Part shown: piece after piece, positions 18,994 through 28,963 of the stretch
How the letters are laid out: each line of letters begins with the position of its first letter
Position numbering within the stretch: the stretch's first letter is position 1
From: an uncultured Erythrobacter sp.
GTDB taxonomy: Bacteria > Pseudomonadota > Alphaproteobacteria > Sphingomonadales > Sphingomonadaceae
Assembly (NCBI RefSeq): GCF_947497915.1
Contig: NZ_CANMIJ010000001.1
Location: 1,361,611-1,425,610 of the forward strand
Reading direction: 5' to 3'
DNA: 64,000 nt
Translations under genes and position numbers: made by a program
The notes under the pieces: model-generated
The model's input: only the letters and a program-made list of their open reading frames with translations
What the model was told of the DNA's origin: nothing
Database searches by the model: none

Positions 18994-20471
18994 ATGCGAT
19001 AGCAACAGCCACACCACAGGCGGAATCCGTCACCAATCGGGCCCATCACGGCGCGGGAGGGGCATTAGGCAAAACCGGTTTCGCGTGGGCTGTCTTTGAA
19101 TGGGCGCGCAATCCTTATTACATCCTGATCGTCATCTACATTTTCGCGCCCTATTTCGCGCGCGACATTATCGGCGCAGACTTGCTCGCAAGCGGGCAAT
19201 TGGATGGGCTGGAACCTGACGAAGCGTTGAAAACTGCCAATGCGCAAGGTCAGGCGACCATAGCCTCGGTCACCAAATGGGCTGGATTGATCGCTGCTCT
19301 ATCTGCCCCGTTTCTGGGGGCAGCATTGGACCGCGGCGGGCGGCTGAAACCTCTGCTGGCTGTGTTTCTTGGCGCGATTGCCCTTTGTTCGGCGCTCTTG
19401 TGGTTTGCTCAGCCCGGCGGCACTGGCTTGCCAGTATGGGCGATCATGTCGCTGCTGGTTATCGCCTATGTCGGCTACACCTATTCAGAGGTCACGCACA
19501 ACGCGATGCTGTCTGTCTCGGGCGAACCGGACAGGCTTTCGATGATATCGGGGCTTGGATTGGGGCTTGGCAACCTCGCCGCAGTGCTGATTTTCATCGC
19601 ACTCGCATTGCTGTTCATTCTGCCGGGTGCGATCGGTTGGCCATTTGCGGAGCCGCAATTCGGGATTGATCTTACCACCTTTGATCATGCCCGCATCGCA
19701 GGGCCGATTTGCGCGGTGTGGCTCGTCACTTTTTCCATCCCCTTCTTCCTCAACGCAAAAGACCCCGGCGTTCCCGGCGCAAGCTGGCGCGCTGCTCTCG
19801 TCACTGGATTTCGGGCGGTTTTGAAGACTGTGCGGGAAGCGACGAAGTATCCCGATCTGATGAAGTTTCTGGTCGCACGCATGTTTTATCAAGATGGCAT
19901 GGCGGCGTTGCTTGCGTTGAGCGCGGTCTATGTCGCGCTCTTTCTCGATTGGGGCTTCCTCGAAATGCTCTGCTTCGCAATGTTCGGCTCTGCTTGGGCC
20001 TTTGCGGGCGGACTGTTTGGCGGCTGGCTGGACGGCAAGGTTGGCGTGAAAAACGCGTTGATCATCGAAATTGTCGTCATGGTGCTTGCGTTTTCGGCGC
20101 AGCTTTCCCTTACGCAGGACACGTTGCTATTCGGGATGGTACAGAATTATCAGGTTTGGGACGGGCTGGTTTTTCAGACCCTTTCGGATCTTTCGTATCT
20201 TGGTCTTGTCAGCATCGTCGCGGTCACCGTCACTGCCAGCATATCCTCAAGCCGCGCGATGTTGGTCACGCTTGCCCCGGCGGGGCGCAGCGGCGAGTTC
20301 TTTGGTCTTTATGCTATAGCCGGCACCATCACTGTTTGGATGGGGCCGTTGCTGGTGGAATTGTTCACCACCACCTTCAACGATCAGCGCATCGGCATGG
20401 CATCTATCTGCCTGCTGTTTGGCATTGGTCTGGCGGTTCTGCTGTTCGTTCGAATGCCGCAGCGAGCGTAA
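18994..20471 (+). CDS. MFS transporter, UMF1/Atg22-like; start apparently frameshifted
   Basis: Membrane carrier with about 12 hydrophobic segments; the words FEWARNPYYILIVIYIFAPY and KWAGLIAALSAPFLGAALDR suggest the UMF1/Atg22-like branch of the major facilitator family. Substrate unknown. The coding frame clearly includes the first helix from about 19062, and is open back to 18975, but has no ATG, GTG, TTG or CTG before 19182. A good ribosome-binding site (GAGGAGGAGG, 18973-18982) is followed by an ATG at 18994 that is one base out of frame and stops at once. One missing G after that ATG would restore the gene. It follows phaZ by about 50 bases. Confidence 0.8.
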
Positions 20472-20475
20472 CCTT

Positions 20476-21405
20476 CTAGACGCTCGGCAACCACTCTTTC
20501 AGCTTCGCATTCACTTCCTCGGACGCGTCCTGTTGCACCCAGTGAGATACGCCGGGGAACCGTTTTAGCTCGAAGTCAGGCACCCATTCCTCTGTCCCTT
20601 CGGTGCAGTGGATGTTGAGCGCCACATCCTCTTCCCCCCACAGCATCAAAGTCGGAATTTCGACTTTGTAATTACCCATATCCAGCGTGCCGCGATGCCG
20701 CAGGAGCGCGCGGTAATAATTGACCATGGCAGTCCTCGCACCCGGCCGCATGGCAGCTTCGCTGTAGATTGCCTGCACCTCGGGCCCGAACAACTCTGGG
20801 CGGCAACTGGTCTTTTGGATCAGCCTGCCGGGTGTCTTCCCACCGCTCCTCCCGAGCAGTTTTTCCGGAAGCCACGGCAATTGGAAGAAATAGATATACC
20901 AGCTCTTTTTGAGCTGCCGCCAGAGCTTCATCTCGCGCATAGCCACGCCCGGGTGAGGTACATTCATTATCACCAGCCGCTCCAACGTGTGGCCGCGCGT
21001 AATCGCATAAGCCCATGCGATAATCGCGCCCCAATCATGTGCGAACAAAGTGACCTTCTTTGCCCCGCTTGCCTCGATTAGAGCCGCGACATCCGCTGTT
21101 AACTTGTCCATCGCATATTCGCGCACGCCTTCGGGCCGGGATGTCCCGCCATAACCGCGCAGGTTCGGTGCCCAGACGCGGTATCCCATCTTGGCCAGCA
21201 TCGGCATTTGGTTGCGCCAACTAAAATGCAGTTCAGGGAAGCCATGCAGGCACAGCGCGAGGTGATCGCCCTCACCCGCCTGCGCCACTTCAAAAGTCAG
21301 CTCACCTGCCTCAACGAAATCAATCGAAATCCCGCTATCGGGATCGGGCGTCCAGCTTGTCGGTCCGCTTGGTTTCATGCTCATTGCGAAAACATAGCAG
21401 GCCAT
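20476..21405 (-). CDS. Alpha/beta hydrolase, epoxide hydrolase-like
   Basis: 309 aa. The elbow FAHDWGAIIAWAYA places Asp as nucleophile, as in epoxide hydrolases and dehalogenases. HGFPELHFSWRNQMP carries the HGxP oxyanion motif, and GVSHWVQQDASEEVN supplies the late His. Cap tyrosines (YFFQLPW, MVNYYRALL) fit epoxide hydrolase chemistry. Cytoplasmic. Start could also be ATG 21384 or 21378. It is convergent with the MFS gene, with four bases between the stops. Confidence 0.85.
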   Translation of the reverse strand: MACYVFAMSMKPSGPTSWTPDPDSGISIDFVEAGELTFEVAQAGEGDHLALCLHGFPELHFSWRNQMPMLAKMGYRVWAPNLRGYGGTSRPEGVREYAMDKLTADVAALIEASGAKKVTLFAHDWGAIIAWAYAITRGHTLERLVIMNVPHPGVAMREMKLWRQLKKSWYIYFFQLPWLPEKLLGRSGGKTPGRLIQKTSCRPELFGPEVQAIYSEAAMRPGARTAMVNYYRALLRHRGTLDMGNYKVEIPTLMLWGEEDVALNIHCTEGTEEWVPDFELKRFPGVSHWVQQDASEEVNAKLKEWLPSV

Positions 21406-21453
21406 GCGCGAATATGATAAGCCAGTCTCAAATAAAAACTGGGAGAGACAGTG

Positions 21454-23220
21454 ATGCCAGCATTTGACCTTATCATTCGCGGTGGGACAATCGTCGACGG
21501 AACAGGCGCGGAGCGGTTTACCGGCGATGTCGCGATCAAGGACGGCTTAATCGCGCAAGTCGGCGAAGTGCGCGGCGACGCAGCCGAGGAAATCGATGCC
21601 TCAGGCAAAGTGGTCGCCCCGGGCTTTGTCGACATTCACACCCACTATGATGGTCAAGCGACCTGGGATCAGGAAATGGCCCCGTCCAGCTGGCACGGCG
21701 TCACCACAGTCGTCATGGGCAATTGCGGGGTTGGCTTTGCCCCTGCCAAGCCAGATCGCCACGAATGGCTGATCAGCCTGATGGAAGGCGTTGAGGACAT
21801 CCCCGGCACCGCTCTTGCCGAAGGGATTACGTGGGACTGGGAGACCTTCCCCGAATATCTCGACGCATTGGAAAAGATGCCGCGTTCGGTCGATATCGGC
21901 ACTCATGTGCCGCACGGCGCAGTGCGCGCTTATGTGCTTGAAGATCGTGAGCAACCCGGCGCTGTGCCAACCGAAGATGACATCGCGAAGATGTGCGACA
22001 TCGTGGAAGAAGGCGTACGCGCAGGCGCGCTCGGCTTCTCGACTTCGCGAACAGTGCTTCACAAATCTGTCGAGGGCGAGCTCGTCCCCGGCACCACCGC
22101 AACTCCCGAAGAATTGGTCGCCATTGGCAAAGCAATGGGCCGTGCCAAAGATCAAGGCGGGCACGCCGTGTTCGAAATGGCGAGCGACCTTCAGCGTGAC
22201 TGGAATGAATTCGAATGGATGGGCAAGCTATCGCGCGAGGCAGGCATTCCCGTCACCTTCGCGGCGCTGGAATCCATCGCCAAGGAAATGCCGCTCAAAG
22301 AGCAGATCGAAACGATGCGCGCTGAAAACGATAATGGCGCGAACATCGTTGCCCAAATCGCTTTGCGCGGAAACGGCATCATCATGGCATGGCAAGGCAC
22401 CGTAAACCCGTTTGCATTTCGCCCAAGCTGGGAAGCAATCAAAGAACTGCCATGGGCACAGCAGAAAGCAAAGCTGCTCGATCCGGCGTTCAAGAAACAG
22501 CTCTTGTCGGAAGCCAATGACTATTCTGGGGCACCGATGGACATTATCGGCGTCGTGATGGTCATCACCCAAGGCTGGGCGCTGCAATATGAAATGGATC
22601 CGGACTTTGATTATGAGCCGGATGAAACCGCCAGCGTGAATGCGCGCGCTCAGGCGGCTGGCGTCGATCCGCAGGAATACGCGTATGATATGCTGTGCGC
22701 CGACGATGGCACTGGCTTCATCTACCTGCCGATCCTGAACTACGCAGAGGGCAATCTCGATTTCCTCCACCCGTTGCAGCATTCCGACGACACCGTAAAT
22801 TCGCTGTCTGACGGCGGCGCGCATTGCGGCACCATTTGCGATGCAGCCTCACCTACCTTCATGCTTGAGCATTGGGTGAAGAGCCGCAAACGCGGAGATC
22901 GGATCACGCTGGAGAACGCGATCAAGCGCCAATGCCGCGACACCGCTGTGCTCTACGGCCTCGAAGATCGCGGCGTGATTGCGCCCGGCTTCTTAGCGGA
23001 CATCAATGTGATCGATATGGACGCGATCAAGCTTGGCCGCCCATGGCTCGCGTTTGACCTACCCGCAGGCGGCAAACGCTTGCTGCAAAAGGCGGATGGC
23101 TATGTCTGCACGATCAAGAACGGCGCTGTGACATTCCGCGATGGGACATGGACAGGCGAAACACCGGGCGGATTAATCCGTGGTCCGCAGCGCGCGGAAC
23201 TGGCGGAGGCGGCGGAGTAA
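21454..23220 (+). CDS. Amidohydrolase, N-acyl-D-amino-acid deacylase type
   Basis: 588 aa from ATG 21454 (GGGAGAGA upstream). Metal-dependent amidohydrolase: [15 protein letters not shown] opens the composite N-domain, [19 protein letters not shown] carries the metal HxH, NCGVGFAP and [13 protein letters not shown] are typical of the D-aminoacylase group, and the C-terminus returns to the N-domain ([12 protein letters not shown]). Predicted to hydrolyse N-acyl-D-amino acids or related amides; substrate uncertain. The ATG is 48 bases from the divergent epoxide-hydrolase start. Confidence 0.87.
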   Translation: MPAFDLIIRGGTIVDGTGAERFTGDVAIKDGLIAQVGEVRGDAAEEIDASGKVVAPGFVDIHTHYDGQATWDQEMAPSSWHGVTTVVMGNCGVGFAPAKPDRHEWLISLMEGVEDIPGTALAEGITWDWETFPEYLDALEKMPRSVDIGTHVPHGAVRAYVLEDREQPGAVPTEDDIAKMCDIVEEGVRAGALGFSTSRTVLHKSVEGELVPGTTATPEELVAIGKAMGRAKDQGGHAVFEMASDLQRDWNEFEWMGKLSREAGIPVTFAALESIAKEMPLKEQIETMRAENDNGANIVAQIALRGNGIIMAWQGTVNPFAFRPSWEAIKELPWAQQKAKLLDPAFKKQLLSEANDYSGAPMDIIGVVMVITQGWALQYEMDPDFDYEPDETASVNARAQAAGVDPQEYAYDMLCADDGTGFIYLPILNYAEGNLDFLHPLQHSDDTVNSLSDGGAHCGTICDAASPTFMLEHWVKSRKRGDRITLENAIKRQCRDTAVLYGLEDRGVIAPGFLADINVIDMDAIKLGRPWLAFDLPAGGKRLLQKADGYVCTIKNGAVTFRDGTWTGETPGGLIRGPQRAELAEAAE

Positions 23221-23241
23221 GACTCCGCCGCCGCGCACCAA

Positions 23242-24330
23242 TTAAGGCTCTATCACGATACCCTTGGCCGGATCGACGCTGCCGCCGATCATTTCGAGAT
23301 AGACCGACTTTGCGGCTTCCAGCCCTGAGTGCTTGACTATGTCGACGGTGCCTTCGGTTGAACCGAGGAAGCCGTGCCACGCCTTACCAACCAGTTTGCC
23401 GCCCTCGACGGGGCCGTGTTCTTGGAAAAATGCGACCGCGTGATCTGGTGCGAAGAACAATGTCGGTTTCGGGCCGGGAAGCCCGCGATCATCGGTCATG
23501 CCGCCGCTTCCGCGCTCTTCGATATGGGTCGCGCCGACAAGGCATGAATATTTGAGCGTGTCAGAAAAATGCTCATGCAAACGGGCGAGCAGGCCGGCAT
23601 TGCCGGCAAAATCGACGGCAACGCTGTCTGCAATCGGTAGCCTTCCAACCTCGTCATAGGAGACGACTTTGTCGTAAAGCCCTGTTCCCTCGACAAATTC
23701 AACATTGCCCGCCGATGTCAGGCCGATCCGCTTAATGCCCGGCGAGTTTTGCTGAGCCACGCTGGCAAGGCCCATCGCAGTCTTGGATGACGCACTCGTC
23801 AGAATGACTTGGCTTGCACCATACCAGTCTTCGTTGCGCATGAAGTATTCGATCAGGAAACCGGTCTTGAACAGCGGGCCAAAGATCATCCGCTCCGCTT
23901 CGCGCGATGCGTCATGTTCGGGATCGGCAGCAAGGCGCGAATACTGGTTGTAGATCGGGCTCATCGGCTGCCGGTAATCGGTCATATCCATAAAGCTGGA
24001 TGCCGAAACCTTGCCCGGGCGAACGTCCAGATGCGTCGCCATCGGCAGATAGCCATAAACCCGCTCACCCACGGCGAATTCGCTGTGATTGCTCTCAATC
24101 ACCTTTGCATGGCCCCACATCGGCACAATGCCGTGTTCCTCTGGCGCTGGGAAGAAATTCCAATAGCCAAAGCCATCACCCACAACGGCGTAGGTGATAT
24201 TGTTCGCCGTTACGGAGAAGCTTTCAATCTCAAGCCGGACTGCGTCGTCGGCGAGATGGGTTAGCTCGACATGGACGAGATTGGCGTGTGTCAGCTCGTC
24301 TTTTTTGACGTGAACTTGTTGAATGGTCAT
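23242..24330 (-). CDS. DUF2855 family protein
   Basis: 362 aa. Recognised as DUF2855 from ITYAVVGDGFGYWNFFPAP, VYGYLPMATHL and the C-terminal WHGFLGSTEGTVDI. The layout resembles a degraded medium-chain reductase (a GroES-like N-part, then VILTSASSKTAMGLASV in place of a nucleotide-binding turn), but the family has no firm function. The start ATG 24330 is set by AGAGGAG. It follows the GST gene on the same strand by 33 bases, so the two are probably co-transcribed. Confidence 0.85.
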   Translation of the reverse strand: MTIQQVHVKKDELTHANLVHVELTHLADDAVRLEIESFSVTANNITYAVVGDGFGYWNFFPAPEEHGIVPMWGHAKVIESNHSEFAVGERVYGYLPMATHLDVRPGKVSASSFMDMTDYRQPMSPIYNQYSRLAADPEHDASREAERMIFGPLFKTGFLIEYFMRNEDWYGASQVILTSASSKTAMGLASVAQQNSPGIKRIGLTSAGNVEFVEGTGLYDKVVSYDEVGRLPIADSVAVDFAGNAGLLARLHEHFSDTLKYSCLVGATHIEERGSGGMTDDRGLPGPKPTLFFAPDHAVAFFQEHGPVEGGKLVGKAWHGFLGSTEGTVDIVKHSGLEAAKSVYLEMIGGSVDPAKGIVIEP

Positions 24331-24356
24331 GGGGTTTCTCCTCTTTGAAATACCCC
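24331..24356 (-). promoter_or_regulatory. Hairpin holding the DUF2855 ribosome-binding site in its loop
   Basis: Read on the minus strand, GGGG-TA-TTTC pairs with GAAA-CCCC directly before the ATG, and the Shine-Dalgarno AGAGGAG overlaps the loop and 3' arm. Could tune translation; based on pairing only. Confidence 0.3.
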
Positions 24357-24363
24357 TAACGCA

Positions 24364-24990
24364 TCACGGCTCGCTTTCCCACCGTGTTACTTGGATAGAA
24401 GCACGCTTTTCGCAGGTCTTCATCCACTGTGAGATGTGGTCGCATTGAGCGATGCCGACTTCACCCTGCGGGGTAAGCTGTAGCCCGCGCAGCACTGGAT
24501 AGAGAAACACATCCGCCATCGAAAACCCGTTTGTTGTCCAAGCACCATCGACGCTCATTTCCGCTTCGACAAAGCCCAATGCACGGCTGATATTGGGCAG
24601 CACAGCTTCGATCTTTTCGCGTTCCAATGGGAAGCCTGCGACCGTGTGCATTATCCACGGCATCACCAGGCCGTTTTCAAACAAAGGGAAAAGGTAATTG
24701 TTGGCAATCGCCACCCACTTGTCACTCACCGCGCGGACCGCAGGATCGGTAAGCTGCAATTCGCCGCCGTTGTGAGCATTATCGATGTAGTTCGCTATCG
24801 CGACACTCTCGATCAATTCGAGGCCGTCCACCTCCACAACCGGCACCTTCCCGAATGGATGCCGGTTCTGAGGTGATTGCGCAGGTGTCGCGATAGTTTC
24901 GTGACTTATGCCAGCTTCTTCAGAAACGATCTGAACAATGCGGGAGTAAGTCGAAATGACCGTACCGAATATGCGAACTTGCGCAGACAC
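24364..24990 (-). CDS. Glutathione S-transferase family protein
   Basis: 208 aa from GTG 24990. Thioredoxin-like N-domain: VRIFGTVISTYSRIVQIVSE with a Ser/Tyr pair where the catalytic residue usually sits, the cis-Pro in FGKVPVVEVDGLELIES and the glutathione-contacting ES. The C-domain is helical with GFSMADVFLYPVLRGL, the GST capping-box region. Substrate unknown. It starts just downstream of the dnaN stop on the same strand. Confidence 0.85.
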   Translation of the reverse strand: MSAQVRIFGTVISTYSRIVQIVSEEAGISHETIATPAQSPQNRHPFGKVPVVEVDGLELIESVAIANYIDNAHNGGELQLTDPAVRAVSDKWVAIANNYLFPLFENGLVMPWIMHTVAGFPLEREKIEAVLPNISRALGFVEAEMSVDGAWTTNGFSMADVFLYPVLRGLQLTPQGEVGIAQCDHISQWMKTCEKRASIQVTRWESEP

Positions 24991-25009
24991 ACCGTGCCGC
25001 CGAGCGGAG

Positions 25010-26137
25010 TTAAACCCGCATCGGCATCAGCACATAAAGCGCCGGAGATTTCTCATCCTGACGGATCATCGTTGGTGCGCCTGCATCTGCTAGGTGCAGT
25101 TCGACTGTATCGCTGTCGATCTGGTCGAGAATGTCTTTCAGATAGTTGGCGTTGAACCCGATTTCGAACCCTTCGGCTTTGAATTCGGCGGCCAGTTCTT
25201 CCGTCGCTGTGCCGTTGTCAGGCGAGGTGACAGACAAAGTAACCTTGTCCGTATCAAGCCCCATCTTCACAGCGCGCGTTTTCTCGGTCGCGATGGTCGC
25301 AACACGGTCCACGCCTTGGAAGAACAGCTTTGGATCGACTTTCAGCAGCTTGTCATTGCCAGTCGGAATGACGCGGCTGTAATCAGGGAATGTGCCGTCG
25401 ATCAGCTTGCTCGTAAGCACAACGCCGCCTTCACCGCCAAGGGTGAAGCGCACTTTGCTGGCCGAAAGGTCGACCTGAACATTGCCGTCCATCGCCTCTT
25501 CGAGCAGCTTGCGCAGTTCGGCCACGGCTTTACGTGGTACGATTACGTCAGGCATGCCCTCGGCGCCCTCAGGACGATCAAGAGTGAAGCGCGCAAGACG
25601 GTGGCCATCGGTCGCCGCGGCTTTCAGCACAGGCGTGTCATCATCTGTCACGTGCAGGAAAATGCCGTTGAGATAATAACGGGTTTCTTCGGTCGAGATT
25701 GCAAAGCGCGTCCGGTCAATCATTTCGGCCAAGGTTCGCGCAGGAATTTCGAAAGATGTTGGCAGATCGCCTTCAACGATTACCGGGAAGTCATCGCGCG
25801 GCAGGGTCGGCAATTTAAACCGGCTGCGCCCTGCTTTAACTTCCATGCGGTTTTCGGCAGTTTCGAGGCTGACCTGACTACCCTCTGGCAATTTGCGCGC
25901 GATATCGAAGAGCAGATGGGCAGAAACCGTGATTGCGCCTGCGCCCTCAACCGAAGCAGCTGACATCGTTTCGACGACTTGCAGATCGAGGTCGGTCGCC
26001 ATCACTTTCACACTGCCGCCATCGCTGGCGTCGATCAGCACATTGGAGAGGATCGGAATGGTGTTCCGGCGCTCAACCACCGACTGGACGTGGGAGAGAC
26101 AACGCAGGAGCGTCGCGCGTTCGATCGTAGCTTTCAT
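25010..26137 (-). CDS. dnaN: DNA polymerase III beta sliding clamp
   Basis: Ring-shaped processivity clamp. 375 aa, normal length. It starts MKATIERATLLRCLSHVQSVVERRNTIPILSN, and shows ARTLAEMIDRTRFAISTEETRYYLNGIFL and the C-terminal end ALYVLMPMRV that forms the partner-binding cleft. Not next to dnaA here; it sits downstream of fabG with a 222-base gap. Confidence 0.97.
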   Translation of the reverse strand: MKATIERATLLRCLSHVQSVVERRNTIPILSNVLIDASDGGSVKVMATDLDLQVVETMSAASVEGAGAITVSAHLLFDIARKLPEGSQVSLETAENRMEVKAGRSRFKLPTLPRDDFPVIVEGDLPTSFEIPARTLAEMIDRTRFAISTEETRYYLNGIFLHVTDDDTPVLKAAATDGHRLARFTLDRPEGAEGMPDVIVPRKAVAELRKLLEEAMDGNVQVDLSASKVRFTLGGEGGVVLTSKLIDGTFPDYSRVIPTGNDKLLKVDPKLFFQGVDRVATIATEKTRAVKMGLDTDKVTLSVTSPDNGTATEELAAEFKAEGFEIGFNANYLKDILDQIDSDTVELHLADAGAPTMIRQDEKSPALYVLMPMRV

Positions 26138-26167
26138 CGCTTACCTATCGCTCTAATGGGGCGTTAA

Positions 26168-26188
26168 GCCCTCGTTTGGCGCGAGGGC
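26168..26188 (-). promoter_or_regulatory. Hairpin in the fabG-dnaN gap
   Basis: Seven-base perfect stem (GCCCTCG / CGAGGGC) with a 7-base loop about 30 bases before dnaN. There is no T-run on the minus side. Possible attenuator or leader structure for dnaN. The rest of the 222-base gap holds only short GAGCC-type repeats and no ORF I can support. Confidence 0.35.
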
Positions 26189-26359
26189 AGGAATCGCCCG
26201 AACCGCGCTGGAATTGATGCGAAAACCTTAGCGCGATGGACAATACGGGCAAGCCGCGAGGAATGCGAATTACGGACTCCTCTGGGGATAAGGGTGTCTA
26301 AGAGGCCCATACGAGCCGCTAGAGCCCGCTCAGAGCCCCAAGACAGCCCGTAAGCTTAC

Positions 26360-27115
26360 TTAGGACAGCATCGCCATGCCGCCATTCACGTGGATCGTCT
26401 GACCCGTCACATATCCGGCTTCGCGGCTGCTGAGATAGGCGCACGCTGCGCCGATATCGTCGCCCTCGCCCATTTTGCCAGCCGGGATTTTGGCGTTGAT
26501 CGTATCGGTCTGCTTTTCATCGAGCGCGGCCGTCATCGCTGTGCGGATAAAACCGGGCGCGACGCAGTTTGCGGTGATTCCGCGCGAAGCGACTTCCTGA
26601 GCAAAGCTTTTGGTCATGCCAGTAACGCCTGATTTCGCCGCGATGTAGTTCATCTGGCCCGGATTACCGGTCGCACCGACAACGCTCGTAATGTTGATGA
26701 TACGGCCAAAGCGGGCCTTCATCATCGGACGGGCGCTTGCCCGCATAAGCCGGAATGTCGCCTCAAGGTTGATGCGAATGACGTCATCCCATTCCTCATC
26801 CTTCATCCGCATCGCAAGGTTATCGCGAGTGATACCGGCATTGTTTACGAGAATATCGATCCCACCCATCGTATCGAGTGCGGCGGGGATCAGCTCTTCG
26901 ACTTGCGTCGTATCCGAAAGGTTGCAGGTGATCTCGACATGATCGCCGCCATGCTCCTCGATCAATTGCTCACGAAAACCGCGCAGTTTCTGACCGTTCG
27001 ACCCGGACAGCGCTACTCGTGCGCCTTGCTTGGCAAGCGCAATTGCAATTGCAGAACCAATACCGCCGCTTGCGCCGGTAACCAGCGCGTTCATTCCATT
27101 AAGTGAGAACATCAT
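26360..27115 (-). CDS. fabG: 3-oxoacyl-ACP reductase FabG
   Basis: NADPH-dependent reduction step of fatty acid elongation. 251 aa short-chain dehydrogenase: TGASGGIGSAIA (cofactor turn), NNAGITRDNL, the catalytic Ser in NITSVVG, YIAAK (Tyr and Lys), and CVAPGFIRTAMT. Its ATG (27115, with a second ATG following) overlaps the fabD stop, so the two are co-translated in the order fabD-fabG. Confidence 0.96.
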   Translation of the reverse strand: MMFSLNGMNALVTGASGGIGSAIAIALAKQGARVALSGSNGQKLRGFREQLIEEHGGDHVEITCNLSDTTQVEELIPAALDTMGGIDILVNNAGITRDNLAMRMKDEEWDDVIRINLEATFRLMRASARPMMKARFGRIINITSVVGATGNPGQMNYIAAKSGVTGMTKSFAQEVASRGITANCVAPGFIRTAMTAALDEKQTDTINAKIPAGKMGEGDDIGAACAYLSSREAGYVTGQTIHVNGGMAMLS

Positions 27116-28050
27116 CCGTTATCCTTCGCAAATGCTTCGATATCTTCCATCGTGATCAAGCTGGTCGTCGATGCTTCTTTATCGATTCGCCCAATCATCG
27201 GGCCCAGAACTTTACCGCCAAGTTCGACAAAACTCTCCACGCCGTCAGCGCGCATCGCCAAGACACTTTCGCGCCAGCGTACGCGGCCTGTAACCTGCTC
27301 CACCAAAAGCGCGCGCTCCTCTTCAGGATCCGTCACTTTGCTCGCAGTCACATTGGCATAAAGCGGCAGCGCAAGCGCGCCCGGTGATGTCTCCGCCAGA
27401 GCCTCAGCCATACGGTCAGCGGCGGGTTGCATCATCGAACAATGAAACGGAGCGGAAACTGGCAGCAAAATGCCGCGTTTGATCCCGTGATCTTTGACAA
27501 GGGCCACCGCGCGTTCAATCGCGCTTTTCTGGCCGGAGATCACGACCTGCGTCGGATCGTTGTCGTTGGCAATCTCGCACACTTCCCCGTCCGCAGCCGC
27601 TGCTGCGAGGACGCTTGCCTTTTCAACATCCGCGCCGAGCAGAGCCGCCATTGCGCCCTCGCCCACCGGAACCGCCGCCTGCATTGCCTGACCGCGCAGC
27701 TTCAGCAATCGCGCCGTTGTCGCCAGATCAAACGCGCCAACCGCGCACAGCGCCGTATATTCACCAAGTGAGTGCCCGGCGACGCAGGTGCCATTGTCTG
27801 CCAGCTTCACCCCAAATTCGGTTTCAAGCACGCGCAATGTCGCAATTGCATTCGCCATAATGGCAGGCTGTGCATTCTCGGTCAGAGTAAGTTGGTCTTC
27901 TGGCCCATCGCGCATGATCGCCGATAGGTTCTGCCCGAGAGCCTCATCGACTTCCTCAAACACTTGGCGGGCGGCGCTGCTGGCCTGTGCCAACTCGCTG
28001 CCCATCCCGACTTTCTGGCTGCCCTGTCCGGGAAACACGAATGCACGCAT
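27112..28050 (-). CDS. fabD: Malonyl-CoA:ACP transacylase FabD
   Basis: Loads malonyl groups on acyl carrier protein. 312 aa. FVFPGQGSQKVGMG opens the protein, GHSLGEYTAL holds the catalytic Ser, and the late SAPFHCSMM region holds the catalytic His. AGGAG lies 7 bases before ATG 28050. It overlaps fabG downstream; the S66 peptidase gene lies just upstream. Confidence 0.96.
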   Translation of the reverse strand: MRAFVFPGQGSQKVGMGSELAQASSAARQVFEEVDEALGQNLSAIMRDGPEDQLTLTENAQPAIMANAIATLRVLETEFGVKLADNGTCVAGHSLGEYTALCAVGAFDLATTARLLKLRGQAMQAAVPVGEGAMAALLGADVEKASVLAAAAADGEVCEIANDNDPTQVVISGQKSAIERAVALVKDHGIKRGILLPVSAPFHCSMMQPAADRMAEALAETSPGALALPLYANVTASKVTDPEEERALLVEQVTGRVRWRESVLAMRADGVESFVELGGKVLGPMIGRIDKEASTTSLITMEDIEAFAKDNG

Positions 28051-28077
28051 GTATAAACTCCTATTGAGCCTGCGCGG

Positions 28078-28908
28078 TTACGTAGCTCGCGGCGGGCTTG
28101 CAAGTCCGAACGGCACGACCCTGTTGGCAGAAGTATGGCCGATTTCTGCGCGGCCAAGATACGGCACACCGGCGCGGTCGCACCAAAATTGTGCGATTTC
28201 CTCCTCGGTCTGGCCGAACTCTACATAGTTTTCAGGGATGTCCGTCACTGCGCCCAACTTTAGGCCAGCAATGCGCGGCAAGCTTCCTGCGAGATGGAAG
28301 AACAGACGGTCAATCGCGTAAAGGTGCTCGCTCACTTCCTCGACCATCACAACATGGCCAGACAGATCAGGCATCATCGGCGTGTTCGACACCATCGCCA
28401 GCGTGATGAGATTAAACGCCACTGCGGGCGTTTTACCATCAAGGCTCGGTTCAAGCCCGCTATTGTCACCGTTCAACCATTGAAGCACGCGGCGCACCGC
28501 CTTGCGTCCATTTTCCGAGCGCGCGCTGACCGGCATTGAGCCGTGAGCGCATTGGCCGATATCATTTCGGTACAGCGCAGCAAGCAGATATCCGCAGTCG
28601 GAGAAACCGATGTAGGTCTTTGCCCGCGCCGCCTCGTTCATGCGGGAAACCGCAGCCTCTGCAATGCGATTGGAGCCGTATCCGCCTTTTGCAAACCACA
28701 CCGCATCAAACGCTGGGTCGTTCGCGCATTCGAGCAAAGCGGTAAGCCGCCTCAGGTCGCTACCCGCAAAATGCCCTTCACGTTCAAAGCATTGGTCGTG
28801 AAAGGTGACCTCGGTTTGCGGAAATTCCTCCGCCACCATCGCTTCTAAAGCCGCCGCATGATCGCGGGTTATCGGGGTCGCCGGGGCGCAGATCGCGATT
28901 TTCGTCAT
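28078..28908 (-). CDS. LD-carboxypeptidase family (S66) protein
   Basis: 276 aa serine peptidase of family S66, which includes LdcA (trims murein tetrapeptides in recycling) and MccF (microcin immunity). The usual GGYG is present as FAKGGYGSNRI, the catalytic Ser lies in YIGFSDCGYL, the Glu in HVVMVEEVSEHLYAIDR and the His in EIGHTSANRVVPFG. It is cytoplasmic (no signal). It is divergent from a Mur-ligase-like gene, so a role in murein peptide recycling is the best guess. 27 bases separate its stop from the fabD start. Confidence 0.88.
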   Translation of the reverse strand: MTKIAICAPATPITRDHAAALEAMVAEEFPQTEVTFHDQCFEREGHFAGSDLRRLTALLECANDPAFDAVWFAKGGYGSNRIAEAAVSRMNEAARAKTYIGFSDCGYLLAALYRNDIGQCAHGSMPVSARSENGRKAVRRVLQWLNGDNSGLEPSLDGKTPAVAFNLITLAMVSNTPMMPDLSGHVVMVEEVSEHLYAIDRLFFHLAGSLPRIAGLKLGAVTDIPENYVEFGQTEEEIAQFWCDRAGVPYLGRAEIGHTSANRVVPFGLASPPRAT

Positions 28909-28963
28909 TCTTTATACCTAGTTTGCTTGTCAGTGCCCGTGCAAGACAATAACCGTGCTGCCT

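Noticed and set aside
20476..24990. A dedicated catabolic cluster
   Set aside because: The epoxide hydrolase, amidohydrolase, DUF2855 and GST genes are on mixed strands, with no shared pathway I can name.
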